The notes under the pieces were generated by a model. That model was given only the letters and a program-made list of their open reading frames with translations, was not told the origin of the DNA and ran no database searches. From contig NZ_FOTB01000001.1 in assembly GCF_900114445.1 (NCBI RefSeq), forward strand, positions 56,636-120,635: a stretch of DNA of 64,000 nt. The letters are read 5' to 3'. The position numbers and the translations under genes were made by a program. This stretch comes from Salinicoccus halodurans (GTDB lineage Bacteria > Bacillota > Bacilli > Staphylococcales > Salinicoccaceae). Below are positions 17,821 to 26,059 of this stretch, piece by piece. Numbering within the stretch: the first letter of the stretch is position 1; every line of letters begins with the position of its first letter.

Positions 17821-18420
17821 ATGAAAAGAGCATTCGATATTTCCGCGGGAATACTTGCGCTGTTGATCCTTTTTCCACTGATGGCCGCCACCGCTGCCCT
17901 GATAAAGATGAAAATGGGCGGTCCGGTCATATTCAGACAGATGCGGCCGGGATACTTGGGCGCGCCATTCTGCCTCTACAAGTTCAGGACGATGACGGAT
18001 GAGACCGATGACAAAGGGGAAATGCTGCCGGATTCAAAGCGGCTCACTGCTGTGGGGATATTGATCCGAAGGTTGAGCCTGGATGAACTCCCCCAGCTGA
18101 TCAACGTCATTAAGGGAGACTTGAGCCTTGTGGGACCGAGGCCTTTATTGATGCAGTATATGGAGCTTTACAGCGAGCGTCAGATGAAGCGCCATGAAAC
18201 GCGTCCGGGGATCACAGGATGGGCGCAGGTGAACGGGCGGAATACCCTTTCGTGGGAAGAGAAATTCGAGATGGATGTATGGTATGTGGAAAACCATACC
18301 TTTTGGCTGGATCTGAAAATCCTGGCCATGACGGTGCAGAAGGTGCTGAAAAGCGAAGGCATCAATCAGGAAGGGGAGAGTACGGCCCGGGCATTTACCG
18401 GAAACAAGGCAGACAGCTGA
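17821..18420 (+). CDS. Initiating phosphoglycosyl transferase (PglC/WbaP-type, bacterial sugar transferase)
   Basis: About 199 residues, the size of minimal monotopic phosphoglycosyl transferases. An N-terminal membrane hairpin region (FDISAGILALLILFPLMAA) is followed by YKFRTM, the catalytic Asp-Glu pair in LSLDELPQLINV, VGPRPLL and PGITGWAQVNGRN. It transfers a sugar phosphate from UDP-sugar to undecaprenyl phosphate and so starts each repeat unit. The small size and the CapD/DegT genes suggest the first sugar is a diamino-trideoxy or 4-amino sugar as for PglC, but the donor cannot be read from sequence. GGGAGG precedes ATG 17821. Confidence 0.92.
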   Translation: MKRAFDISAGILALLILFPLMAATAALIKMKMGGPVIFRQMRPGYLGAPFCLYKFRTMTDETDDKGEMLPDSKRLTAVGILIRRLSLDELPQLINVIKGDLSLVGPRPLLMQYMELYSERQMKRHETRPGITGWAQVNGRNTLSWEEKFEMDVWYVENHTFWLDLKILAMTVQKVLKSEGINQEGESTARAFTGNKADS

Positions 18421-18421
18421 A

Positions 18422-18506
18422 GCAGATTTCCTTTGGTCGGGTAGTTTAAATCTGCATATATGCTGCAATACCGTAACCCGCTTTGTCGGGAAGCCGGTCA
18501 CGGTAT
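18422..18506 (+). promoter_or_regulatory. Two stem-loops with TTTG(G)TCGGG motifs
   Basis: GCAGATTT (18422-18429) pairs perfectly with AAATCTGC (18448-18455); the 18-base loop contains TTTGGTCGGGTAG. ATACCGT (18468-18474) pairs with ACGGTAT (18500-18506), with an inner CCCG/CGGG hairpin around TTTGT giving TTTGTCGGGAAG. There are no U-tracts, so terminator function is unlikely. These begin a gap of about 450 bases before the FemAB-like gene. Confidence 0.5.
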
Positions 18507-18546
18507 GTGATACAAAAATCCAATTAGGGGGAAGGAGTGACTGGAT

Positions 18547-18828
18547 GTGTCTCAATGGAGAATCCAAAGGATATCACCTCGTAAGGATTGCATAGGGAAG
18601 GAACGTTTGAAAGAAGCGTTTGAAATGAACTGCGTTGCAGATGTTTATAAAGAAAATCGCAGGAAAAGATTCACGGGTGGTGCTTTTGACGGATCGCTGC
18701 GTAAGTTCGAGATAGAGAATGGATCCTGTTCAGATACGGCTTGTGAAGCGTGCGTCAGAGTCAGCATGAAAATGTTCATGAAGCAAATCCATATAGATTG
18801 CCTCTTTCCCGAAACGCGTGAGTGTTAA
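18547..18828 (+). CDS. Possible small hypothetical protein (93 aa)
   Basis: An open frame of 93 codons from GTG 18547 after a strong AAGGAG (18532-18537). It is basic and Cys-containing (GSCSDTACEACV, QIHIDC) with no family that I recognise. The same ribosome binding site is better spaced for ATG 18545 in another frame, which encodes only 16 residues (MCLNGESKGYHLVRIA, stop at 18593-18595) and could be a leader peptide. Either or neither may be translated. Confidence 0.25.
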   Translation: MSQWRIQRISPRKDCIGKERLKEAFEMNCVADVYKENRRKRFTGGAFDGSLRKFEIENGSCSDTACEACVRVSMKMFMKQIHIDCLFPETREC

Positions 18829-18869
18829 GGGGAAATTAAGAGTCTTTGGAATCTAATGGAGGACTTGCC

Positions 18870-19880
18870 ATGAACAAAGATATCTATTTTACGAGGGAAT
18901 ACGCACAGGTGAACGAGCTGATCGAAAACGGAAAATCACTCTATTATGAAATCAAAAGCAGGCACGGGCATATCACGCTGGGGGCGATAAAAAGAGAGAT
19001 AGACACGCCCGTTGACGGTGAGCGCTATTATGATCTGATCACGCCGTACGGCTACGGTGGTCCCGTTATCCATGAGTGCACAAACCTGAAACAACTTCTG
19101 TCAGAGTTCCAGGAATGCTTCACCAGATACTGCAGGGATAATAATATCGTGTCGGAATTCGTCAGGTTCAACCCGTTATTCCAGAATCAGGAACCTTTCA
19201 GGGAAATGTACGATGTCAGCTATATAAGGAACACAGTGGGGACAGACCTGGAATGTTCGGAGGATACATTCCAGAGCGAATTCTGTTCGTCTGCCCGGAG
19301 GAAAGTCAGGAAGCTTCTGAGAAATGACAAGATTTCCTGCACTTTGACTAGAGGGTTTGAGGACATCGAGGAATTTCTTGAGATATACAACGATACGATG
19401 ACGCGGCAGCATGCCACAGGGTTTTATTACTTTGACAGGGAGTACTTCTATGAGATGAAACGGCAGTTCGGCGACGATCTGTTCACCACGAGCGTATATT
19501 ACGAAGATGAAATCATCGCCATGGGCCTTTATTTCATCTCGGGGAATATCATCCATGACCATTTGAACGGTACCAGGTCTAAGTATCTGAACTTCTCTCC
19601 GGCCTATCTGCTGAAATATACCGCGATGAACTGGGCAAAAGAGAATGGATTCTCCGTCATACATTACGGAGGCGGTGTTTCCAATTCGGAGGAAGACTCG
19701 GTATTGAAGTTCAAGAAGCGATTTTCCAACAGCACAGAGTTCAAGTTCCATATCGGCAGGAAGATATGGAACCAGGAAGTGTATGACCGGTTATGCCGGA
19801 TGACAGGTGCAGATACAGAAACCGATTTTTTTCCGGCCTACAGAGCAAACGACGGACAAAAGAAAAAAGTGGCAGTGTAG
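18870..19880 (+). CDS. FemAB/GNAT-related acyltransferase
   Basis: About 336 residues with the layout of FemAB-like/BioF2-type GNAT proteins: an N-terminal half with YDLITPYGYGGPV, then SSARRKVRKLLRN, the core IYNDTMTRQHATGFYYFDREYF, and FSPAYLLKYTAMNWAKENGF followed by IHYGGGVS and LKFKKRFS near the end. Relatives transfer amino acids from aminoacyl-tRNA or acyl groups to cell-wall or capsule amines. In this cluster an amino-sugar acceptor is likely, perhaps together with the ATP-grasp and CapK-like enzymes. ATG 18870 is chosen because GGAGG lies 7 bases upstream; the upstream in-frame ATG 18846 lacks this. Confidence 0.75.
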   Translation: MNKDIYFTREYAQVNELIENGKSLYYEIKSRHGHITLGAIKREIDTPVDGERYYDLITPYGYGGPVIHECTNLKQLLSEFQECFTRYCRDNNIVSEFVRFNPLFQNQEPFREMYDVSYIRNTVGTDLECSEDTFQSEFCSSARRKVRKLLRNDKISCTLTRGFEDIEEFLEIYNDTMTRQHATGFYYFDREYFYEMKRQFGDDLFTTSVYYEDEIIAMGLYFISGNIIHDHLNGTRSKYLNFSPAYLLKYTAMNWAKENGFSVIHYGGGVSNSEEDSVLKFKKRFSNSTEFKFHIGRKIWNQEVYDRLCRMTGADTETDFFPAYRANDGQKKKVAV

Positions 19881-19887
19881 TCTTTAT

Positions 19888-19922
19888 TCCGGAGATTGGT
19901 GTGACGCTGGTCTTCGGAATAT
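19888..19922 (+). promoter_or_regulatory. Stem-loop after the FemAB-like gene
   Basis: ATTCCG and CGGAAT form the base, with AGA/TCT as an inner extension around TTGGTGTGACGCTGG. No U-tract follows. It is another internal hairpin in a capsule-cluster gap, although its loop does not carry the exact CGGGTGC string. Confidence 0.3.
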
Positions 19923-19979
19923 ATTTATATAAGACGATAAAAAATACATAAAGTAAGATGGAGAGGAGCATCAGAGCCC

Positions 19980-20546
19980 ATGAAAATAAGAATCATAGTT
20001 ATTGTAATCTGTCTCCTGTTACTGTTGTTGGTCCTCATGCTGATTGACAGCTTCAACCATAACTACTCGGATGCTCCTGTTCAAAGTGACGTCATCGTGA
20101 TGCTCGGCGGTGACGGCGGACGCATGCAGAAAACCGCCGAATTATACCGCGCGGGATATGCAGACTACGTACTGATCACGCCGGTTGTAGAAACAGAGTT
20201 TCTATCGCAGAGTACCAAGCTTGCTGTCGCGTATGGCATTCCGGAAGAAGCTTTGATCAAGGAGTATGAAGCAACGAGCACCTATACCAATGCGGCCATC
20301 ACGATGGAAATCATGGAAGAGCACGGTTTCGATTCAGCACTGGTCGTCACAAGCGATTATCATGTAAAAAGGTCCAAGTATATCTTCGATAAGCTGAACG
20401 ATGGGAGTTTTGACTTCAAATATATCGCATCGTTATCAGATGACGGAGAACGCTGGTACGAAGGACCGGGTGCTTCACACATATGGCGGAGTGAACTGAT
20501 CAAGCTGTGGGCATACAGATTCGGGTTGTATCGGTGGAGTGAGTAG
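19980..20546 (+). CDS. DUF218/YdcF-family membrane-anchored protein
   Basis: A 188-residue protein with one N-terminal membrane segment (IIVIVICLLLLLLVLMLI) and a YdcF/SanA/ElyC-type domain: DVIVMLGGDGGRMQ, then EATSTYTNA and VVTSDYHVKRSKYIF. Family members are linked to envelope and lipid-carrier functions, but the biochemical activity is not settled. It closes the capsule cluster, 99 bases after the FemAB-like gene and before a strong terminator. A clear paralogue lies at 55427-55999. Confidence 0.8.
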   Translation: MKIRIIVIVICLLLLLLVLMLIDSFNHNYSDAPVQSDVIVMLGGDGGRMQKTAELYRAGYADYVLITPVVETEFLSQSTKLAVAYGIPEEALIKEYEATSTYTNAAITMEIMEEHGFDSALVVTSDYHVKRSKYIFDKLNDGSFDFKYIASLSDDGERWYEGPGASHIWRSELIKLWAYRFGLYRWSE

Positions 20547-20606
20547 GGGGCAGAAGTTACTTATAAAAAATAGTGTTCGACCATTTATATTGAAAATCAG
20601 ATTAAT

Positions 20607-20673
20607 AAACTTCCTGTATTATCGATTGGTACACACAGTGTACACAATGATAATCAGGAAGTTTTTGTTTTTT
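20607..20673 (+). terminator. Strong terminator of the capsule cluster
   Basis: AAACTTCCTG...ATTATC pairs with GATAAT...CAGGAAGTTT (3' arm 20649-20664) with a one-base bulge. An inner GTACAC/GTGTAC hairpin sits at the tip, and TTTTTGTTTTTT follows. Confidence 0.85.
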
Positions 20674-20786
20674 ATAAGATCATCACAATACAAAAGCAGT
20701 ATGGTTTTCAGATTGTGATGAGAAGAGTCATTTAACTAAAAATTCTGATATATAATTGGGTTGTGCACAAATAGGAGGCAGTATAA

Positions 20787-22775
20787 ATGATTAAAAAGTA
20801 TAAGAAGATCGTACGGTACTTATTAAATATCAATCATGAAAGAATCGAAAGCCTTACTCGCCATTTTGATATCGAAAGCAAGGAAATAGCTAATCTTGTT
20901 AACGATATAAATACACATTTTAGAAAAGAAGCAATCATTTACAATGGAGAAATGATTTATATTGCTAATGAATTTACAACGTTGATTGCTGAGTATTATC
21001 AAATTCCTATTGATGAACTAACTCCTATTTATAAGCCTGAGGTCAGGAGGGATATTGCTTTTTTGAAAATTGCTCTAAATGATGATTACCTTTCTTTGGA
21101 TGATATATCGCAACATTGTCTGGCGAGTAAAAATACTTTAACGAATGATATTAAAGCCATCAATAGCTATATATCTGAGAATGATATCTACATCGAGTAT
21201 CAAAGAAAGTATGGTTACTTAATTAAAGGCAAGGAAATTAATGTCAGAGCTGAAATTATGAATGTAGTGGACAGAATGTTCCAATATCCTAACGGAAGAA
21301 GTCTTTTAGAAGAGAAAGTAATCATGGTTAAAGGTGAATATTTTTTGCTTACTGAGCGGATTAGGAAACTGGAAAGAAAACTAAATATCACGCTAAGCGA
21401 TGAATATTTAAACAAATTGCCCTACATTATATTAATTATGATAAAGCGTTCTGAAGTTACAGAGAAAGAGTGGGAGTTATCAATAAGATTCCAGGACTTG
21501 AGCAGTACCAAAGAGTTTAAAGAAATACAGGATCTTTTCTGGGGGTACCCTGAATTAACAAAACAGGATTTAACTTATTTGGCATTAGTATTCCTGGGAG
21601 CAAATAGAGTGGATTTAAAAACTGAATCTGATATCAAAAGTGAGATAGAGATTGAGAAGTTCGTAGACTATATCACCATGAAGTTGGAAGAAAAACTCGC
21701 CTTTAATTTTAAAAATAACCAATTTAAATCTAAATTGACACAGCATCTTATTCCTGCTCTTGTCCGTAAGAACCTTAAATTGACAATCGAAAATCCAGTA
21801 ACTGATGATTTTATACAAAGGTATTATCCAGTTTATGAAGTTGTAAAAGAAATTATAGATGGTTATCAAGATATTAGCTTGAATGAAGCGGAGATTGTCT
21901 ATCTTTCAATGATTGTCCTTGGTCATATGTATTATGTGAATAATGAGGAGTACAGGAACAATAAAGAATTAAAAGCAGTGGTTGTATGCCACAGCGGACA
22001 CTCAATATCTGAATTAATGAAAGTGCAATTAAAAGATATGTTCTCTGATGTTAATTATATTGGAACTTATAGCATGCGGCAGTTTTACGAAGCAAAGCCC
22101 AATGTTGATATCGTATTCAGCACTATTCCATTAAAAACTAATAAAAAAGTTTTTATCATGGAAAATCTCTTTTCTGATCCAGGGAGAAAGGCCTTTATAG
22201 AGAAAGTTGAGACTTATTTTGAACTTGATCCTAATATAAAAACTAGACAGCTCATGAATTTTCTCAAAGATGTAATACCTGAAGAAAATTTTGAAACTAT
22301 AAAAGATAAGGCTCACACCTTTTTTGAAACGGAAGAAGAGGATTTTAATAACTCATTGGAACTGTTAGGAGAAGAACAAATTAAATTCGTCAGGGATAAA
22401 GATATATTTCAGATGGCCGCTAAAGGATTAAATCTACTCAAGAACAGAAATTCGATAAATCAAAACTACTTGGACAGTACTATGAGTATATTTGAAGAAA
22501 AGTTTGAAACGATGATAATTGGTCCAGGTGTATATTTGCCGCATGCTCCTGTAGAAGATGGAGCAATTAAAGAAGATTACCAACTATTAATCAATCCTTC
22601 TTTGGAAAAATGCGTATTATGCATATCTCCTGAAAGTAATAATGCCCATGTAAAAAAATTACTAGAGTTAAACAGTCTTTTCACAGATGAATTATTTATG
22701 AAGAGATTATATAAATCGAATGAAAAAGAATTAATTAATTTAATAGAAGGGAGTTACGAATGTGGGATATGGTAG
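20787..22775 (+). CDS. PRD-containing PTS transcriptional regulator (BglG/MtlR-like)
   Basis: A 662-residue multidomain regulator. The N terminus holds winged-helix DNA-binding regions (LSLDDISQHCLASKNTLTNDI near residue 100). Two PTS regulation domains follow (the second around QRYYPVYEVVKEIIDGYQ and IVLGHMYYV), then an EIIB-like domain with VVVCHSGHSISELM (Cys about 401) and a C-terminal EIIA-like domain with GVYLPHAPVEDGA (His about 586). This is the architecture of activators controlled by PTS phosphorylation. It should activate the downstream galactitol-type PTS operon. GGAGG precedes ATG. The next gene overlaps its 3' end by 14 bases, so the regulator is co-transcribed. Confidence 0.9.
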   Translation: MIKKYKKIVRYLLNINHERIESLTRHFDIESKEIANLVNDINTHFRKEAIIYNGEMIYIANEFTTLIAEYYQIPIDELTPIYKPEVRRDIAFLKIALNDDYLSLDDISQHCLASKNTLTNDIKAINSYISENDIYIEYQRKYGYLIKGKEINVRAEIMNVVDRMFQYPNGRSLLEEKVIMVKGEYFLLTERIRKLERKLNITLSDEYLNKLPYIILIMIKRSEVTEKEWELSIRFQDLSSTKEFKEIQDLFWGYPELTKQDLTYLALVFLGANRVDLKTESDIKSEIEIEKFVDYITMKLEEKLAFNFKNNQFKSKLTQHLIPALVRKNLKLTIENPVTDDFIQRYYPVYEVVKEIIDGYQDISLNEAEIVYLSMIVLGHMYYVNNEEYRNNKELKAVVVCHSGHSISELMKVQLKDMFSDVNYIGTYSMRQFYEAKPNVDIVFSTIPLKTNKKVFIMENLFSDPGRKAFIEKVETYFELDPNIKTRQLMNFLKDVIPEENFETIKDKAHTFFETEEEDFNNSLELLGEEQIKFVRDKDIFQMAAKGLNLLKNRNSINQNYLDSTMSIFEEKFETMIIGPGVYLPHAPVEDGAIKEDYQLLINPSLEKCVLCISPESNNAHVKKLLELNSLFTDELFMKRLYKSNEKELINLIEGSYECGIW

Positions 22776-23223
22776 TTTGTTTGACGAAACACTAATAACT
22801 TTGGATGCATCTTATAGTTCCCAGGAAGATCTATTCAAGAATGCCGCAGAACACCTTGTCGACCTAGGATACATTGAAGAGACATATCTGGAGGCTTTGG
22901 TGAATAGAGAAAGAGAATTCCCGACGGGATTAGAAACAAAATATTGTAATATAGCAATCCCGCATACAGATGCTCCTCATATAAAGCATCCATTCATTTA
23001 TCTTATAAGACTGAATGAAAATCTGAAGTTTAAAAATATGGGTGATGTGAATTCAGAGGTCGCGGTAAAGATTGTATTGTTTTTAGGAATAAAAAACCCT
23101 AAAAAACAAATATCATTGCTATCTGATTTGATGGGAAAATTTGAGGATGAAGATATATCCAAAATGATTTTAAATGGTAAAAATGAGAAGGAATTAGAAC
23201 AAAATTTAAAAAAATTATTTTAA
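22762..23223 (+). CDS. PTS EIIA component (fructose/galactitol family)
   Basis: A 153-residue EIIA of the PTS_EIIA_2 fold; the phosphorylatable histidine lies in NIAIPHTDAPH. It takes phosphate from HPr and passes it to EIIB. GTG 22762 is used as start, with GGGAG upstream, and overlaps the end of the regulator gene in a different frame, suggesting translational coupling. EIIB begins 11 bases after its stop. Confidence 0.9.
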   Translation: MGYGSLFDETLITLDASYSSQEDLFKNAAEHLVDLGYIEETYLEALVNREREFPTGLETKYCNIAIPHTDAPHIKHPFIYLIRLNENLKFKNMGDVNSEVAVKIVLFLGIKNPKKQISLLSDLMGKFEDEDISKMILNGKNEKELEQNLKKLF

Positions 23224-23234
23224 GGAGTGTAATT

Positions 23235-23510
23235 ATGAAAAATGTAATTGTAGCGTGTGGTAGTGGTGTAGCAACAAGTCAAACAGTAGCGTCTAAGGTC
23301 AAGAAAGTTCTAGATGAGAATAAAATTAAAGCGAATGTAGAAGCTGTGGATATTAAGTCATTAGATAGCTATATCAGATCAGCAGATGTATATGTATCGA
23401 TAACTAAAACTTCAAAAGAGTATGATATACCAACATTAGATGGTATAGCGTTTCTGACAGGAATGGGAATTGAAGAAGAAAAACAGAAATTGATTGATGC
23501 TTTAAAATAA
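23235..23510 (+). CDS. PTS EIIB component (galactitol-type)
   Basis: A 91-residue EIIB. The N terminus VIVACGSGVATSQTVASKV places the phosphocysteine at residue 8, as in GatB-type proteins. It receives phosphate from the EIIA encoded upstream and phosphorylates the sugar carried by EIIC. TAAGGAG precedes ATG 23235. Confidence 0.92.
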   Translation: MKNVIVACGSGVATSQTVASKVKKVLDENKIKANVEAVDIKSLDSYIRSADVYVSITKTSKEYDIPTLDGIAFLTGMGIEEEKQKLIDALK

Positions 23511-23534
23511 ATACTTTTTAGAAAGGAAAATTAT

Positions 23535-24896
23535 ATGGAAGTATTACAAAATGCAGTTCAATATGTGTTAGATATGGGAGCCGCTGTATTTGTACCAATA
23601 ATAATGCTTATTATTGGTCTTGTAGCAAGAATGAAATTTAAAGATGCATTAAGTGCGGCCATAATCTTTGGTGTTGCTTTCTCAGGTATGACTCTGGTAG
23701 TTGATTATATGTTATCTTCCATCAGTCCTGCAGCACAAACTTTTGCTGAGAATACTGGTATAAATTTAACTTCTGTTGATGGGGGTTGGACTACAGCAGC
23801 AGCTATAACTTGGTCATGGCCATTCGCTTTCTTGATGTTTCCGATACTGGTCATCATAAATATCGTCATGCTGGCTTTTAAGTGGACGAAAACATTAAAT
23901 GTCGATGTGTGGAATGTTTGGGGCAAAATATTCACAGCAATTTTAGTGACCTATCTATCAGGAAGTATTGTTGCCGGTTTTATCGTTGCAAGCATACAAG
24001 TAATAGTAGAACTGAAAATTGGAGATGTTTGGGGAAGAGAAGTTGAGGATTTGACTGGAATCCCGGGTGTTACTGTACCACATCATATGACTCTGATCGC
24101 TGCACTTCTTTATCCAATTGATAAGTTAATGGATAAAGTACCATTTCTCAATAAAAAAATGGATGCTGAAGCATTGAGAGATAAGTTGGGTGTATTTGCA
24201 GAAAACCATATTATGGGTGGTATTATTGGTCTCTTGCTTGGTTTAGCCGCGAGTTATAGTATTCAAGAAGCTTTAATATTGGCCATTCAGGCTGCTACCG
24301 CTCTGACTTTATTCCCGATGGTTTCCAAGTTATTTATGCAAGCGCTATCACCAATCTCTGATGCCATTTCTGATTTTATGAAAAAGCGATTCAAAGATCG
24401 TGAAATTTTAATAGGCTTGGACTGGCCTATATTGGCTGGTAGAAATGAGATTTGGGTAACTGCGATTATAATTGTTCCGGTATTGCTCTTATTTGCAGTG
24501 ACACTGCCTGGAAATACTGTACTACCATTTGGCGGAATCATTAATCTATCCATAGTAGTAGGAGCGGTTCTTCTAACTAGAGGTAACTTAGTGAGAATGA
24601 TTATTTATGGAGTGATTACTGCACCTGTATTCCTCTATATATCTACTTACTTCTCGCCTTATATTACACGTTTGGCTCAAGAGACAGGGGCAGTTAATGT
24701 GGAAGAAGGAAGCATGCTGACATGGAGCACGATTGAAAATGGTGAATTCAAATTGTTCTTTGCAAATGCGATGAATGGCGAGTGGTGGGCAATACTTGCT
24801 TCGATAGGCTGGCTTGCAATATTCACATACTTCGTCATAGGAAGGCAAAAAGATAACAAAAGGTATTTTTCAGCAGAAGCAAAAGAAGTCAATTGA
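23535..24896 (+). CDS. PTS EIIC permease (galactitol-type, GatC-like)
   Basis: A 453-residue membrane permease of the galactitol EIIC family, beginning LQNAVQYVLDMGAAVFVPIIMLIIGL and carrying the family stretches GVAFSGM and LTGIPGVTVPHHMTLIAALLYP. Around 9-11 hydrophobic segments. It imports and, with EIIB, phosphorylates a hexitol or similar sugar. No polyol-phosphate dehydrogenase is in this operon, so galactitol itself is not assured as substrate. A small membrane protein follows 19 bases downstream. Confidence 0.9.
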   Translation: MEVLQNAVQYVLDMGAAVFVPIIMLIIGLVARMKFKDALSAAIIFGVAFSGMTLVVDYMLSSISPAAQTFAENTGINLTSVDGGWTTAAAITWSWPFAFLMFPILVIINIVMLAFKWTKTLNVDVWNVWGKIFTAILVTYLSGSIVAGFIVASIQVIVELKIGDVWGREVEDLTGIPGVTVPHHMTLIAALLYPIDKLMDKVPFLNKKMDAEALRDKLGVFAENHIMGGIIGLLLGLAASYSIQEALILAIQAATALTLFPMVSKLFMQALSPISDAISDFMKKRFKDREILIGLDWPILAGRNEIWVTAIIIVPVLLLFAVTLPGNTVLPFGGIINLSIVVGAVLLTRGNLVRMIIYGVITAPVFLYISTYFSPYITRLAQETGAVNVEEGSMLTWSTIENGEFKLFFANAMNGEWWAILASIGWLAIFTYFVIGRQKDNKRYFSAEAKEVN

Positions 24897-24915
24897 TATA
24901 AGTGAGTGATAATAA

Positions 24916-25137
24916 ATGAATCTAATTTTAAAAAGCAAATTATTTTGGAGTTTTATGGTGCTATTGGGAGCAGCATTAATGATAATTGGATTTTTCACTA
25001 AAGATATAAAAATGTGGTTTATAGCTTTTGCGATAGCACTATTGGTAAGGTATTATGCTGCTGATTTCCTATTTCACTCTTACGAGAATAGAATCGAGAG
25101 ATTGAAACAGAAACATAGCCAGTTAAAGGATGGATAA
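24916..25137 (+). CDS. Small two-span membrane protein, unknown
   Basis: 73 residues with two hydrophobic segments (FWSFMVLLGAALMIIGFF and MWFIAFAIALLVRYYAA) and a basic, Arg/Lys-rich C-terminal tail of about 20 residues. I recognise no family. It sits tightly between the EIIC and the PfkB kinase genes (its stop is one base before the kinase ATG), so it probably belongs to the operon and may assist the permease. Confidence 0.6.
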   Translation: MNLILKSKLFWSFMVLLGAALMIIGFFTKDIKMWFIAFAIALLVRYYAADFLFHSYENRIERLKQKHSQLKDG

Positions 25138-25138
25138 A

Positions 25139-26059
25139 ATGATTTATACTATCACATTAAATCCAGCAATTGACAAAATAAAATATCTAGAAGGCAACTT
25201 GGAACAGGAGAAAAACAATCGTGTAAAGGAGAAATTTATAGATTTAGGTGGAAAAGCAACCCATGTGTCAGCGATATTGCAGCAATTAAATAAATCGAAT
25301 ATTGCACTTGGTTTTTCAGGTGAGCTGAATAAACAGGAATTTTATGAAGTTTTGAAAATTTATAATATCCGACATGATTATATCGAAGTGAAAAATGAAT
25401 CAGTAAGGGAGAGTATTGTAGTTATAAATAACTCAGGCGGCAGTTATATGATTACTGAAAAAGGCCCTGATATTTTAGAACCAGATAAAAATAAATTAAT
25501 CAAAATTTTGAAAGAACAAGTTAAAGAAAACGATATTATTGTAATTGCAGGTTCACCACCTCCTGGTTATTCATCAAAAGATTTCAGAGAATTAATAAAG
25601 GTTCTTCGAAAAAATAATGCCTATATAGCTTGTGATGTAGCAGGTAAATATTTAAAGGTATCGTTGGAAGAAGGTGTCGATTTCGTAAAACCAAATGAGC
25701 ATGAACTGGAAACTTTGTACGATGGCAATGAAGACCTCAGTGAGAAATTTAAAAAACTGACATCGAAAGTAAAAAATGCAGTATGTAGTCTTGGCGGTGA
25801 AGGCGCAATGTATATGGCAAACGGTAAAATTTTTAGAATTACACCTCCCAAAGTTAAGGTGAAAAGTGATACTGGTGCAGGTGATGCCTTTGTTGGAGGA
25901 TATATTTACGCACTTAGTAATAATAGTTCAATTCATGAAAGAGTAAAGCAGGGGATTATAGTATCTGCAAGTAAAGTACAGCATCATGGAAGTTGTCAGA
26001 TAGATCCGGCTCAATTCGATTTTATTAATAAAAACACAAAAATTTTAGAGGTGAGATAA
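25139..26059 (+). CDS. PfkB-family sugar-phosphate kinase (1-phosphofructokinase/tagatose-6-P kinase type)
   Basis: About 306 residues. MIYTITLNPAIDK is the classic N terminus of FruK/LacC kinases. GGKATHVSAIL is motif 1 and KSDTGAGDAFVGGYIYAL contains the catalytic Asp and anion hole GAGD. It phosphorylates a ketose monophosphate to a bisphosphate, ready for aldol cleavage. ATG 25139 is chosen because it gives the family N terminus and AAAGGA is about 8 bases upstream. The aldolase start codon overlaps its stop codon. Confidence 0.9.
   Translation: MIYTITLNPAIDKIKYLEGNLEQEKNNRVKEKFIDLGGKATHVSAILQQLNKSNIALGFSGELNKQEFYEVLKIYNIRHDYIEVKNESVRESIVVINNSGGSYMITEKGPDILEPDKNKLIKILKEQVKENDIIVIAGSPPPGYSSKDFRELIKVLRKNNAYIACDVAGKYLKVSLEEGVDFVKPNEHELETLYDGNEDLSEKFKKLTSKVKNAVCSLGGEGAMYMANGKIFRITPPKVKVKSDTGAGDAFVGGYIYALSNNSSIHERVKQGIIVSASKVQHHGSCQIDPAQFDFINKNTKILEVR

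Noticed and set aside
16787..17878. 363-codon open frame on the minus strand
   Set aside because: Antisense to the second CapK-like gene; a mirror of its codon usage with no recognisable protein motifs.
20701..20760. Promoter for the PRD regulator
   Set aside because: TATAAT is present at 20751-20756, but the -35 region at the right distance (TCATTT) is poor, so it was not listed as a supported promoter.
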